Below, piece after piece: positions 1 through 8,662 of a stretch of DNA of 64,000 nucleotides. Positions within the stretch are counted from its first letter, which is position 1; each line of letters begins with the position of its first letter. This DNA is from JAGREO01 sp020446285. GTDB lineage: Bacteria; Pseudomonadota; Alphaproteobacteria; Geminicoccales; Geminicoccaceae. Location of the stretch: the NCBI GenBank assembly GCA_041398005.1, contig JAWKVP010000001.1, forward strand, positions 620,001-684,000, written 5' to 3'. The notes under the pieces were generated by a model. The model saw only the letters and a list, made by a program, of their open reading frames with translations. It searched no databases and was not told the DNA's origin. The position numbers were made by a program, and so were the translations under genes.

Positions 1-2
1 AT

Positions 3-110
3 GTGATCGTCACCGATGAGAACACCGCAAAAGCCCTGCTCGGTCCCGCTGATGACGCCGCCGTCAGCCCGGTTCCGCAGCCGACGAAAGCAGGGAGGCG
101 CCGCCGCTGA
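3..110 (+). CDS. possible C-terminal end of an unidentified protein (partial)
   Basis: An open frame enters from the left edge and stops with TGA at 108-110, giving 35 residues that end in a basic RRRR tail. Codon third positions are mostly G or C, as in the rest of the window, and nothing else explains bases 3-63. It would overlap the convergent acyl-CoA dehydrogenase by 47 bp, which is unusual. The product cannot be named from this fragment, and it may be a chance frame. Confidence 0.3.
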   Translation: MIVTDENTAKALLGPADDAAVSPVPQPTKAGRRRR

Positions 111-1749
111 TCGCACCTGTCAGCGCCAGTGCCGGAGCGAGGCAGGTCGCATTGAAGAACCGCGAGAGCACCGGCCATTGCGCACCGCGCGAATCGTTTG
201 CCGCCTGCCGCGCACCGCGTTCGAGCAATGCGGCACCGATGACGGCGCCGAACATGTCGAGATACGCTTTCGCGGCCGCCGCGCGATCCTCGTTGCCCGC
301 CGCCTGAAGGGTCCGTGTCACCTCGCGAAGTGTCGTGATCGCGTCCCGCACGTCCCGGCCCGCATCTTCCTCGAGTTCGTCGAGAAGCTCGAACGGCAGG
401 CGCCCCTCCTCCATCTGCAGCTTGCGCCCGACGAGATCCATGGCCTGGACACCATTGGTGCCCTCGTAGATCGGCGTGATGCGGGCGTCGCGATAGTACC
501 GGGCGATGCCGGTTTCCTCGATGAAGCCCATGCCGCCATGCACCTGCAGGGCGGTGGAGGTGATCTCCAGCGCACGATCCGTGCACCACGCCTTGACGAT
601 CGGGGTCAGCAGCGCGACGCGGCCGCGGGCGCGGAGACGTTCGGCATCGTCGGCATGATGGACGCTGCGGTCGACGAACGAGGCGGCATAGAGGCAGAGT
701 GCACGCATCGCGGTGATCTTCGCCCGCATGTCGGTGAGCATGCGCCGGACATCGCCATGTTCGATGATCGGCCTGAACTGCACCCGCTCGCGGGCATAGG
801 CGAACGCCTGCTGGCAGGCGCGCTCGGAAATGCCGAGCCCTTCGAGACCGACGGCGAGACGTGCATTGTTCATCATCGTGAACATGCACTTCATGCCTTC
901 ATTCTCCTCGCCAAGGAGATAGCCGATCGCCCCGCCATCCTCGCCATAGGACATCACGCAGGTGGGCGAGGCGTGAATGCCGAGTTTTTCCTCGAGCTTG
1001 AGCGGGCGCATGTCGTTCCGCTCGCCGGGCGTACCGTCGGCATCCGGCAGATATTTGGGAACGATGAAGAGCGATATGCCCTTCGTTCCCTCGGGTGCCT
1101 CCGGAAGCCGCGCAAGAACGAGGTGGATGATATTCGCCGAAAGATCGTGGTCACCGAATGTGATGAAGATCTTCTGACCATGGATACGGTAATGGTCTCC
1201 CTCACGCTCCGCCCTTGTGCGCAGCGCACCGACATCGGTGCCCGCCTGCGGCTCGGTCAGACACATCGCACCGGTCCATTCGCCCGTCGTCAGACGGTCG
1301 AGCCAGATCGCCTTCTGCTCGTCCGTTCCGTGATGCAGCAGTGCCTCGCAGGCCGCCTGGGTGAGCAGCGGGCAGAGATGGAGCGTCATGTTGGCGGCAT
1401 TCCACATCTCGCCGACGGCCGCCGACAGCGTCCAGGGCAGCCCCTGCCCGTTGTGCGCCTCGGGAAAGGTGAGCCCCATCCAGCCACCTTCGGCGAACTG
1501 CCGAAAGGCATCGCAAAAGCCTGCCGGCGTGCGCACGACGCCGTTTTCCAGAACCGAACCCTCGCGGTCTCCGACCTCGTCGAGCGGCGCCCAGACATTC
1601 CTCGCGAGCTTGCCCGCCTCCTCGAGGATCGCATCGACGACATCCGGGCTTGCCGCTTCGAGACCGGGCAATGCCGCCACCCCGTCCATCGAGGCTATGT
1701 GGTCCAGCACGAAACGGATATCGTCGATCGGCGGCTCGTATGCGGTCAT
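64..1749 (-). CDS. acyl-CoA dehydrogenase (long, DmdC-like type)
   Basis: A flavoprotein of 561 residues that should oxidise an acyl-CoA to its trans-2-enoyl form and pass electrons to ETF. The FAD and substrate region AMCLTEPQAGTDVG lies at 161-174 and LQVHGGMGFIEET at 401-413. The catalytic glutamate is E429 in YEGTN. A helical C-terminal domain follows, as in the roughly 590-residue 3-methylmercaptopropionyl-CoA dehydrogenase-like subfamily, so this protein is slightly short. The start is 45 bp after the end of the class II aldolase gene, suggesting one transcript. The substrate cannot be told from sequence; the DmdC assignment is by subfamily resemblance only. Confidence 0.9.
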   Translation of the reverse strand: MTAYEPPIDDIRFVLDHIASMDGVAALPGLEAASPDVVDAILEEAGKLARNVWAPLDEVGDREGSVLENGVVRTPAGFCDAFRQFAEGGWMGLTFPEAHNGQGLPWTLSAAVGEMWNAANMTLHLCPLLTQAACEALLHHGTDEQKAIWLDRLTTGEWTGAMCLTEPQAGTDVGALRTRAEREGDHYRIHGQKIFITFGDHDLSANIIHLVLARLPEAPEGTKGISLFIVPKYLPDADGTPGERNDMRPLKLEEKLGIHASPTCVMSYGEDGGAIGYLLGEENEGMKCMFTMMNNARLAVGLEGLGISERACQQAFAYARERVQFRPIIEHGDVRRMLTDMRAKITAMRALCLYAASFVDRSVHHADDAERLRARGRVALLTPIVKAWCTDRALEITSTALQVHGGMGFIEETGIARYYRDARITPIYEGTNGVQAMDLVGRKLQMEEGRLPFELLDELEEDAGRDVRDAITTLREVTRTLQAAGNEDRAAAAKAYLDMFGAVIGAALLERGARQAANDSRGAQWPVLSRFFNATCLAPALALTGAISGGASLLSSAAEPG

Positions 1750-1794
1750 CCTGTCCCCCGGATCCTGAAAGCTCCACTCGTTGGTGTTCGGCTC

Positions 1795-2559
1795 TCAGTT
1801 TCTGTAGTCGGGCTCCTCATCGTCGAGAATGGCGCGAAGCTCGGCGAAGTGGCGGACATCCTGTTCGGGATAGTCCTCGATCTCCTGCGCCGTCCTTGCG
1901 GCAATCTCGTGCGGCAGGACACGCAGCTCGCGGCCGGTCCAAAGGGCCTTGATGTAGGTCTCGGCCGCACGCTCGAAGTAATAGAGACGGTTGAAGGCGT
2001 CGCTGACCGTGTCGCCGATCACGAGAACGCCATGATTGCCCATCACCATCACCTTGACCTTCGGATCCGCGAGGAGCCTTGCGCAACGCTCCCCCTCATC
2101 CTCGAAGGCGAGGCCGCCATAGCCGCCATCGACGATATGCCGCTCGTAGAACATCGCGGAATTCTGGTCGATCGGCGGCAGCCTGCTGTCGGCGAGGGAT
2201 GCGAGCACGGTGGAATAGATCGGGTGGCAGTGCAGCACGCAACGTGCGTGCGGACAGTATCTGTGGATCGCGCCATGCAGGCCCCAGGCGGTCGGATCGG
2301 GTGCCGCCGGATGCTCCATCGTCGACGGATCGTCGGCATCGAGCATCAGCAGGCACGACGCGCGTATGCGGCTGAAATGCACCTGATTGGCATTCATCAG
2401 GAACTGCCGGCCATCATCGCTCACCGCCAGCGAGAAGTGGTTCGCCACCCCCTCGTGCATGTTGAGCCTGACCGTCCAGCGAAAGGCACAGGCGAGATCC
2501 ACCCGCTCGTCATAGTGATCAGGCGTGTTGGCCATGCGGGCAACGCTGGAAAGAGACAT
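1795..2559 (-). CDS. class II aldolase/adducin family protein
   Basis: A 254-residue protein of the zinc-dependent class II aldolase/adducin fold (fuculose-phosphate aldolase and relatives). Zinc-ligand candidates are the HxH pair at 110 and 112 (VLHCHP) and a later His at 176 in GNHGVLV. An upstream ATG at 2565 is only 1-2 bases from the GGGAG ribosome site, while the ATG at 2559 is spaced 7 bases, so the latter is chosen. It heads a likely two-gene unit with the acyl-CoA dehydrogenase. No substrate can be assigned; many members act on sugar phosphates or sugar-acid derivatives. Confidence 0.85.
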   Translation of the reverse strand: MSLSSVARMANTPDHYDERVDLACAFRWTVRLNMHEGVANHFSLAVSDDGRQFLMNANQVHFSRIRASCLLMLDADDPSTMEHPAAPDPTAWGLHGAIHRYCPHARCVLHCHPIYSTVLASLADSRLPPIDQNSAMFYERHIVDGGYGGLAFEDEGERCARLLADPKVKVMVMGNHGVLVIGDTVSDAFNRLYYFERAAETYIKALWTGRELRVLPHEIAARTAQEIEDYPEQDVRHFAELRAILDDEEPDYRN

Positions 2560-2629
2560 GCACATTCTCCCGGATTGAAGCGGCGCCAGTCCTTCGCGCG
2601 GTATGGTTCCGGGTGCGAGAGTAGAGTAT

Positions 2630-2671
2630 CCCGCTCAGGTAGAACAGCCTGAACGATCAGGAAATGCGGCG
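2630..2671. repeat. dispersed palindromic element, copy 1
   Basis: A 42-bp element with an inverted repeat at one end (CTCAGGT / CCTGAAC halves) and the tail CAGGAAATGCGGCG. It matches 35 of 42 bases of a second copy at 51754-51795. It overlaps the last codons and the stop of oxyR, so it could double as a transcription end. See copy 2 and the matching finding. Confidence 0.7.
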
Positions 2672-3607
2672 GGTTTCGCTGGGCGAGGAAACGGCCGTCA
2701 TTGCGGCACCCTTGCCCTTCCTCCATTCGGCATCGCCGAAAATCCGGGAAATCTGTTCGAGCTGGTCGGCGAGCGGATGCGTACGGCGCCAGACCATGCC
2801 CACCGTTCGCGTCGGCCTCGGTGCGGCGAGACGGGCAACGGACACGTCCGCCGACCGGGTTTCGACCGGCACCGCCATTTCGGGAATCAGGGTGACGCCG
2901 ATGCCCGAAGCGACCATCTGGACGAGAGTGGCAAGCGAGCTGCCTTCGATCAGGTCGCGCGGCGGGGACGTCGCCATGCGGCAGAAGGATATCGCCTGAT
3001 CGCGAAAGCAATGTCCCTCCTCGAGCAGCAGGAGCCGCATTTCGCGCAGCCTGTCGGCGCAGGGCACGGGTTTCTGCGCCTCTTCCGGCGACCGCACGAG
3101 GACGAATTCCTCCCTGAACAGCGTGATCTCGCGAAGCGTGGGTTCCGCGACAGGCAAGGCGAGAATGGCGGTATCGAGACGCCCCTCGCCGAGATCGTCG
3201 AGAAGTTTCTGGGTGACGGCCTCGCGCGGGCGCAGGTCGAGGCGCGGATAGCGCCGTGTCAGCTCCCTGATGATCGCCGGCAACAGGTAGGGTGCGATCG
3301 TCGGAATGACACCAATGCGCAATCTTCCGGTGAAGGACGAGCTGGCCGAACGGGCAAGGTCGTCGAGCTCGTCGACGGCCCGCAGGATTTCGCGCACACG
3401 CGCCTCGAACACCTCGCCGAGACTGGTAAGGCGGATCTGCCGGCCGCCGCGCTCGAACAGCGGCGCACCGAGATTTTCCTCGAGCTCCTTGATCTGCACG
3501 GAGAGAGCCGGCTGCGAGATCGCACAGGCTTTCGCGGCCCGTCCGAAGTGGCGATGCCGGGCCAGCGCATCGAAATAGCGAAGATGTCTCATGGAGATGT
3601 TGAGCAT
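2657..3607 (-). CDS. oxyR: hydrogen peroxide-sensing LysR-type activator OxyR
   Basis: A LysR-family regulator of 316 residues: winged helix at about 6-65, then the effector domain. The redox switch is intact, with C200 in EEGHCFRDQ and C209 in ISFC, matching C199 and C208 of E. coli OxyR. The gene is divergent from katG, a standard OxyR target, across a 153-bp gap. The chosen ATG at 3607 has AGGA 7 bases upstream; an internal ATG (MRHLRYF) is possible. An OxyR-type site overlaps the start codon, which suggests autoregulation. The identification rests on the cysteine pair and the katG neighbour and is strong. Confidence 0.95.
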   Translation of the reverse strand: MLNISMRHLRYFDALARHRHFGRAAKACAISQPALSVQIKELEENLGAPLFERGGRQIRLTSLGEVFEARVREILRAVDELDDLARSASSSFTGRLRIGVIPTIAPYLLPAIIRELTRRYPRLDLRPREAVTQKLLDDLGEGRLDTAILALPVAEPTLREITLFREEFVLVRSPEEAQKPVPCADRLREMRLLLLEEGHCFRDQAISFCRMATSPPRDLIEGSSLATLVQMVASGIGVTLIPEMAVPVETRSADVSVARLAAPRPTRTVGMVWRRTHPLADQLEQISRIFGDAEWRKGKGAAMTAVSSPSETRRIS

Positions 3608-3620
3608 AGGAAAATCCTAT
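3606..3620. promoter_or_regulatory. OxyR-type binding site overlapping the oxyR start codon
   Basis: ATAG-N7-CTAT is seen exactly as ATAGGAAAATCCTAT. This is the half-element of the E. coli OxyR consensus, which repeats this spacing twice. Only one good half-element is visible; the adjoining half (ATTA at 3628) is weak. The following 3621-3660 stretch is AT-rich and is a plausible place for the divergent promoters. Confidence 0.6.
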
Positions 3621-3760
3621 CGTCGGCATTAGTAAATTCAAATTTTAATAATTCCAAAGGTCTGGTACCAGAATGCGCGAAAGAATCGTCGACGTGACGG
3701 GCAGCGACGTCAGGCGAGTGTGCGTCCGACGCAATACGGCCCGCGAAAGAGGAGTTCGAA

Positions 3761-5944
3761 ATGGAAGGAAGCAACGCCTTGTCCGGCAAATGTCCGGTCA
3801 TGCACGGAGGCATCACCTCGACCGGTGCATCGGTCATGGACTGGTGGCCGAACGCGCTGAAGCTGGAGATCCTGCATCAGCACGACACCAAGACCAACCC
3901 GATGGGCAAGGATTACAACTATCGCAGGGAAGTCAGGAAGCTCGACGTCGAGGCGCTGAAGAAGGATCTCAAGGCGCTGATGACCGACAGCCAGGAATGG
4001 TGGCCGGCCGACTGGGGCCATTATGGCGGCCTGATGATCCGCATGTCCTGGCATGCGGCCGGTACCTACCGGATCGCCGACGGCCGTGGCGGTGGCAGCA
4101 CCGGCAACCAGCGTTTCGCGCCGCTGAACTCCTGGCCGGACAATGTCAGCCTCGACAAGGCCCGCCGCCTGCTCTGGCCGATCAAGAAGAAGTACGGCAA
4201 TCGCCTGAGCTGGGCCGACCTGCTCGTCCTCGCCGGCACCATGGCCTACGAGTCGATGGGCCTGAAGACCTACGGTTTCGCCTTCGGCCGCGAGGACATC
4301 TGGGCGCCCGAACAGGACACATACTGGGGTGCCGAACGCCAGTGGCTGGCGCCTTCGGACGAGCGCTACAGCGATGTCGACAAGCCCGACACCATGGAAA
4401 ACCCGCTGGCCGCCGTGCAGATGGGTCTCATCTACGTCAATCCCGAGGGCGTGAACGGCAAGCCCGACCCGCTCAGGACCGCGGCGCAGATCCGCGAGAC
4501 CTTCGCCCGCATGGCGATGAACGACGAGGAGACCGTGGCGCTCACCGCCGGCGGCCACACCGTCGGCAAGTGCCACGGCAATGGCGATGCGTCGGCCCTC
4601 GGTGCCGATCCCGAGGGTGCCGGTGTCGAGATGCAGGGACTGGGCTGGGCCAATCCCAACCAGAAGCCCGGCAGGGCGTCGCAGGCGGTTTCCTCGGGCA
4701 TCGAGGGGGCCTGGACGACCCATCCGACCAAATGGGACAATGGCTATTTCTATCTGCTCTTCACCTATGACTGGGAGCTGAAGAAGAGCCCGGCCGGCGC
4801 CAATCAGTGGGAGCCGATCGACATCAGGGAAGAGGACAAGCCGGTCGATGCCGACGACCCCTCGATCCGCCACAACCCGATCATGACCGACGCCGACATG
4901 GCGATGATCAAGGATCCCGTCTATCGCGCGATCTCGGAGAAGTTCTACAAGAATCCGGACTATCTCTCCGAAACCTTCGCGCGCGCATGGTTCAAGCTGA
5001 CCCATCGCGACATGGGTCCGCGTACCCGTTACATCGGCCCGGATTCGCCCAAGGAGGATCTGATCTGGCAGGATCCGGTTCCCGCCGGCAACAGCAGCTA
5101 TGATGTCGGTGCTATCAAGGCGAAGATTGCCGCCAGCGGCCTTTCCGTCGCCGAGATGGTCGCGACTGCCTGGGACAGCGCCCGCACCTACCGCGGTTCG
5201 GACATGCGCGGTGGTGCCAATGGTGCCCGCCTCCGCCTCGCACCGCAGAAGGACTGGGCCGGCAACGAGCCGCAGCGACTTGCGAAGGTGCTGGGAGTGC
5301 TGGAGCCGATTGCGAAGGAAGCGGGGGCGAGCCTCGCCGATGTCATCGTGCTTGCCGGCAATGTCGGCGTCGAGAAGGCGGCGAAGGCTGCCGGTGTCGA
5401 TGTCGCCGTTCCGTTCTCGCCGGGCCGCGGTGACGCCACCGACGCGACGACGGATGCGGATTCGTTCGCTCCGCTGGAGCCGATCCATGACGGTTTCCGC
5501 AACTGGATCAAGAAGGACTATGCGGTGCCGGGCGAGGAATTGCTGCTCGACCGCACACAGCTCATGGGTCTCACCGCCCACGAGATGACCTGTCTGGTCG
5601 GCGGCATGCGGGTCATGGGCACCAACCATGGTGGCACCGGACACGGTGTCTTCACCGACAGGGAAGGCGCGTTGACGACCGACTTCTTCGTCAACCTGAC
5701 CGACATGGCCTACAGCTGGGTTCCGGTGGCCGACGGCATCTACGAGATCCGCGACCGCAAGAGCGGCAGCACGAAGTGGACGGCGACCCGCGTCGATCTG
5801 GTCTTCGGCTCCAACTCGATCCTGCGTTCCTATGCCGAGGTCTACGCCCAGGACGACAACAGGGAGAAGTTCGTGAACGACTTCGTTGCCGCCTGGACGA
5901 AGGTCATGAACGCCGACCGCTTCGATCTCGAAGCCGCCGCCTGA
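3761..5944 (+). CDS. katG: catalase-peroxidase KatG
   Basis: A bifunctional haem catalase-peroxidase of 727 residues, the usual length. The distal triad is R94, W97 and H98 in RMSWHAAGTYR; the proximal haem ligand is H266 in GGHTVGK. The residues of the Met-Tyr-Trp adduct needed for catalase activity are present: W97, Y225 (LIYVNPEG) and M251 (MAMNDEE). The C-terminal pseudo-peroxidase domain is complete. A GAGGAG site lies 6 bases before the ATG. It is divergent from oxyR and should be peroxide-induced. A strong terminator follows. Confidence 0.98.
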   Translation: MEGSNALSGKCPVMHGGITSTGASVMDWWPNALKLEILHQHDTKTNPMGKDYNYRREVRKLDVEALKKDLKALMTDSQEWWPADWGHYGGLMIRMSWHAAGTYRIADGRGGGSTGNQRFAPLNSWPDNVSLDKARRLLWPIKKKYGNRLSWADLLVLAGTMAYESMGLKTYGFAFGREDIWAPEQDTYWGAERQWLAPSDERYSDVDKPDTMENPLAAVQMGLIYVNPEGVNGKPDPLRTAAQIRETFARMAMNDEETVALTAGGHTVGKCHGNGDASALGADPEGAGVEMQGLGWANPNQKPGRASQAVSSGIEGAWTTHPTKWDNGYFYLLFTYDWELKKSPAGANQWEPIDIREEDKPVDADDPSIRHNPIMTDADMAMIKDPVYRAISEKFYKNPDYLSETFARAWFKLTHRDMGPRTRYIGPDSPKEDLIWQDPVPAGNSSYDVGAIKAKIAASGLSVAEMVATAWDSARTYRGSDMRGGANGARLRLAPQKDWAGNEPQRLAKVLGVLEPIAKEAGASLADVIVLAGNVGVEKAAKAAGVDVAVPFSPGRGDATDATTDADSFAPLEPIHDGFRNWIKKDYAVPGEELLLDRTQLMGLTAHEMTCLVGGMRVMGTNHGGTGHGVFTDREGALTTDFFVNLTDMAYSWVPVADGIYEIRDRKSGSTKWTATRVDLVFGSNSILRSYAEVYAQDDNREKFVNDFVAAWTKVMNADRFDLEAAA

Positions 5945-5963
5945 CCAACCGGGCAGCAACGGT

Positions 5964-6005
5964 CCCCGCACGGCCCTCTCCCCCGGGCCGTGCGGGGATT
6001 TTTTT
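5964..6005 (+). terminator. Rho-independent terminator after katG
   Basis: A perfect 13-bp GC-rich stem (CCCCGCACGGCCC with GGGCCGTGCGGGG) around an 8-base loop, followed by A and seven T residues. It isolates katG from the permease gene downstream. Confidence 0.95.
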
Positions 6006-6048
6006 CGACCGGACCCCACCGGAAATGGCGTACAGGGACCATGACGAC

Positions 6049-6783
6049 ATGGATTTCATCTGGATCATGGCCATTCTTGCCGGCGCGCTGGCAGGCGGGT
6101 TCGTTTCCGGGCTGGCGGGTTTCGGAACCGGACTGACAGCACTCGTCCTCTGGCTTCAGGTCCTGCCGCCCGTCACCGCGGCGACCCTCGTCATCCTCTG
6201 TTCCGTCACCGCCCAGATCCAGTCGCTTCCCGTGATCCGTCACGAGATCGACATCAGGCAGCTGTGGCCGTTCGTCCTGCCCGGTCTGCTCGGCGTGCCG
6301 ATCGGCGCGGCGCTGCTCGCCCATGTCGATGTCGGCACGCTCAAATTCTGCGTCGGGCTGCTTCTTCTGGCCTACACTGCACAGTCACTGGCGGGCGGAA
6401 CGTCGGGGCCGGTGGCATGGGGCGGGCGCGCCGCCGATGCGATCGTCGCCCTGGGAGGAGGCATCCTTGGTGGTCTCGCGGGACTGTCCGGTCCGCTGCC
6501 GACATTGTGGGCGAACCTGCGCGGCTGGGAAAAGGCGAGGAAACGCACCGTCATCCAGGCGTTCAACCTTGCCGTTCTCCTCCTTGCACTCGCGGTTCAT
6601 CTCGCCCGGGGATATCTCACGGGCGAAACCCTCACCGCCTTCGCCATCGCCCTGCCGGGAACCGTCACCGGTGCATGGCTCGGGGCGAGAATCTATGCGC
6701 AGATGAGCGATGCCCGTTTCACCCGGATCATCCTGATCCTTCTGGCCCTTTCCGGCATCGCTCTCGTCGCCGGCAATTTCTGA
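6049..6783 (+). CDS. TauE/SafE family membrane permease
   Basis: A 244-residue integral membrane protein of the TauE/SafE/YfcA family, some members of which export sulfite or organosulfonates. The N-terminal glycine-rich helix AGALAGGFVSGLAGFGTG is typical, and about eight hydrophobic segments follow. A second glycine-rich helix near the middle (GGGILGGLAGLSGPLP) marks the internal repeat of the family. The ATG at 6025 is in frame, but MDFIWIM at 6049 gives the normal N-terminus. It stands alone after the katG terminator. The substrate is unknown. Confidence 0.85.
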   Translation: MDFIWIMAILAGALAGGFVSGLAGFGTGLTALVLWLQVLPPVTAATLVILCSVTAQIQSLPVIRHEIDIRQLWPFVLPGLLGVPIGAALLAHVDVGTLKFCVGLLLLAYTAQSLAGGTSGPVAWGGRAADAIVALGGGILGGLAGLSGPLPTLWANLRGWEKARKRTVIQAFNLAVLLLALAVHLARGYLTGETLTAFAIALPGTVTGAWLGARIYAQMSDARFTRIILILLALSGIALVAGNF

Positions 6784-6802
6784 GCCGGTCGCCGGAACAC
6801 CG

Positions 6803-8083
6803 CTACTGCAGCAGGCGCGGCAGCGTCAGCGAAAAGGCGGGGACGAAGGTTATGAGCATCAGTGCCGCGAGAATGGCGAGATAGAACGGCCATATGGTCT
6901 TCACCGCCTGCTCGATCCGCACCTTGCCGATGGCGCAACCGACGAACAGGCAGGCGCCCACCGGCGGCGTGCACAGGCCGAGCCCGAGATTCATCATCAC
7001 GATCATGCCGAACTGCAGGGGATCCATGCCGAGCGACGTGACCACCGGCAGGAAGATCGGCGTACAGATGAGGATGAGCGCCGCCATGTCCATGATCATG
7101 CCGAGAATGAGCAGCATGACATTGATCATGAGCAGGATGGCCCATGGCTCCTCCGAGATGCCGGTCAGAAACCCGATCATCCGCGTCGGCACCTGATAGA
7201 AGGTGAGCATGTAGCCGAAGGCGCTTGCACAGGCGACGAGAATCATCACCATCGATGTCGTGCGAACGGCGCGCGACACGGCGGTGACGAATGCCGACCA
7301 TGTCAGGCTGCGATAGACGACCAGTGTAACGACGAAAGCATAGATCGTGCCGAACGCGCCGGATTCGGTCACCGTGAAAATGCCGGAAAGAACGCCGCCG
7401 ACGATGATGACGGCGGTGAACAGTCCCGGAAGGGCGCTCACGAAATGCAGCGCCAGTGCCGTCAGGCCCGGAAACGCCTCCGCCGGATAGCCGCGTTTGA
7501 CGGCGACCAGATAGGAGGCGACGGCGAGACTCGAGCACATGAGCACGCCGGGCAGAACGCCGGCGACGAAAAGCTGCGAGATCGAGATTCCGCCACCCGC
7601 GGCCACCGCGAAGAGGATCATGTTGTGGCTGGGCGGAATCATGATCCCGGCGATCGACGAGGTCACGGTGACATTCACGGCATAGTCGCCGTCATAGCCC
7701 TTTTCCTTCATCACCGGGATGAGGATCGAGCCGAGCGCCGAGACATCGGCCACCGCCGAACCGGAAATGCCGCCGAAGAGCATCGAGGAGAAGACATTGA
7801 CGATCCCGAGACCGCCGCGCACCGCACCCACGGCGGAGGCCGCGAAGCGGACCAGCCGCGAGGCGATGCCGCCATGGAACATCAGTTCGCCGGCGAAGAT
7901 GAAGAACGGAATGGCCAGCAGCGAGAAGACGTTGATGCCCGAAACGATGCGCTGGAAGCCGATGAGCAGCGGCAGGCCCTCATAGGCGACCGCGGAGAGT
8001 GCGGCGATGCCGAGCGCGAAGGCCACGGGCGCGCCGATCACGACGAGGAACGCGAAGAGGCCGAGCAGAATGGTGAGGCCCAT
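6803..8083 (-). CDS. dctM: TRAP transporter large permease DctM
   Basis: A 426-residue DctM-family subunit with about 12 hydrophobic segments, the sodium-driven transport channel of a TRAP system. It starts 4 bases after the stop of dctQ, so the two are translationally linked. Family hallmarks include the N-terminal GLFAFLVVIGAPVAFALG helix and the repeat GGISGSAVADVSALGSILIP. It works with the binding protein from the same operon to import an organic acid that sequence alone does not identify. Confidence 0.95.
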   Translation of the reverse strand: MGLTILLGLFAFLVVIGAPVAFALGIAALSAVAYEGLPLLIGFQRIVSGINVFSLLAIPFFIFAGELMFHGGIASRLVRFAASAVGAVRGGLGIVNVFSSMLFGGISGSAVADVSALGSILIPVMKEKGYDGDYAVNVTVTSSIAGIMIPPSHNMILFAVAAGGGISISQLFVAGVLPGVLMCSSLAVASYLVAVKRGYPAEAFPGLTALALHFVSALPGLFTAVIIVGGVLSGIFTVTESGAFGTIYAFVVTLVVYRSLTWSAFVTAVSRAVRTTSMVMILVACASAFGYMLTFYQVPTRMIGFLTGISEEPWAILLMINVMLLILGMIMDMAALILICTPIFLPVVTSLGMDPLQFGMIVMMNLGLGLCTPPVGACLFVGCAIGKVRIEQAVKTIWPFYLAILAALMLITFVPAFSLTLPRLLQ

Positions 8084-8087
8084 GGGC

Positions 8088-8594
8088 TTACTCGCTTTCG
8101 TCGAGGGCGTAGTCGTCGGCGCCGCTGAACAGCCGCCACAGATGCCCCGCCGAATAGAGCACGAGCAGAATCCCGCAAACGGTGATGGGCACGGTGCGCA
8201 GGCCCTCGGACTGATGGATGAGCGGGATCTCGGTCGCCCATTTGAAGAGGGTGAGCTGGAACCCGTAGATCGCCATCACGAGGCCGAACAGGGCCATGGC
8301 GATATGGCTCACGGCCTTGCAGAACCTGGTCACGGGAAGCGGTGCCGCGTCACGGAACATGTCGACGCCGAGATGGGTATTCTGGCGCACGCCGGTGGCG
8401 GCACCGAGAAAGGTGATGAGTGCCACGAGCAGCAGGGCGACCTGTTCCACCCAGGTCGGCGTGGCGTTGAGAACATACCGGCCATAGACCAGCCAGCCGA
8501 AGATCACGGTGAGCACGACGATGGCGACACCGGTGATGACCGAACTGACCCATGCTAGCCCGTTCAGGAACCGCTCATAGCTCTCGCGACGCAT
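8088..8594 (-). CDS. dctQ: TRAP transporter small permease DctQ
   Basis: A 168-residue four-helix membrane protein of the DctQ family, which joins DctM to form the membrane part of a TRAP transporter. The region FGWLVYGRYVLNATPTWVEQ matches the conserved loop around the second helix. It lies between the binding-protein gene and dctM. A terminator-like hairpin separates it from the upstream gene, so its expression is probably lower than that of dctP. Confidence 0.93.
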   Translation of the reverse strand: MRRESYERFLNGLAWVSSVITGVAIVVLTVIFGWLVYGRYVLNATPTWVEQVALLLVALITFLGAATGVRQNTHLGVDMFRDAAPLPVTRFCKAVSHIAMALFGLVMAIYGFQLTLFKWATEIPLIHQSEGLRTVPITVCGILLVLYSAGHLWRLFSGADDYALDESE

Positions 8595-8611
8595 CTCTTC
8601 GTCCCTCCCCG

Positions 8612-8637
8612 AAAAAGGGGCGGCCGGAACCGCCCCT
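8612..8637 (-). terminator. intrinsic terminator/attenuator between dctP and dctQ
   Basis: Read on the minus strand: an 8-bp stem AGGGGCGG / CCGCCCCT with a 6-base loop, then TTTT. It sits inside the operon, after the binding-protein gene, where partial termination would give an excess of binding protein over permease. Confidence 0.85.
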
Positions 8638-8662
8638 CCTCATGACCCGCCGATCGATACGA

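Noticed and set aside
16..2652. An 878-residue open frame on the plus strand
   Set aside because: It lies antisense to the acyl-CoA dehydrogenase and aldolase genes, both with clear families and ribosome sites. Long antisense frames are expected at this GC content.
3710..6019. A 769-residue open frame opposite katG
   Set aside because: Antisense to a fully conserved katG with all catalytic residues.
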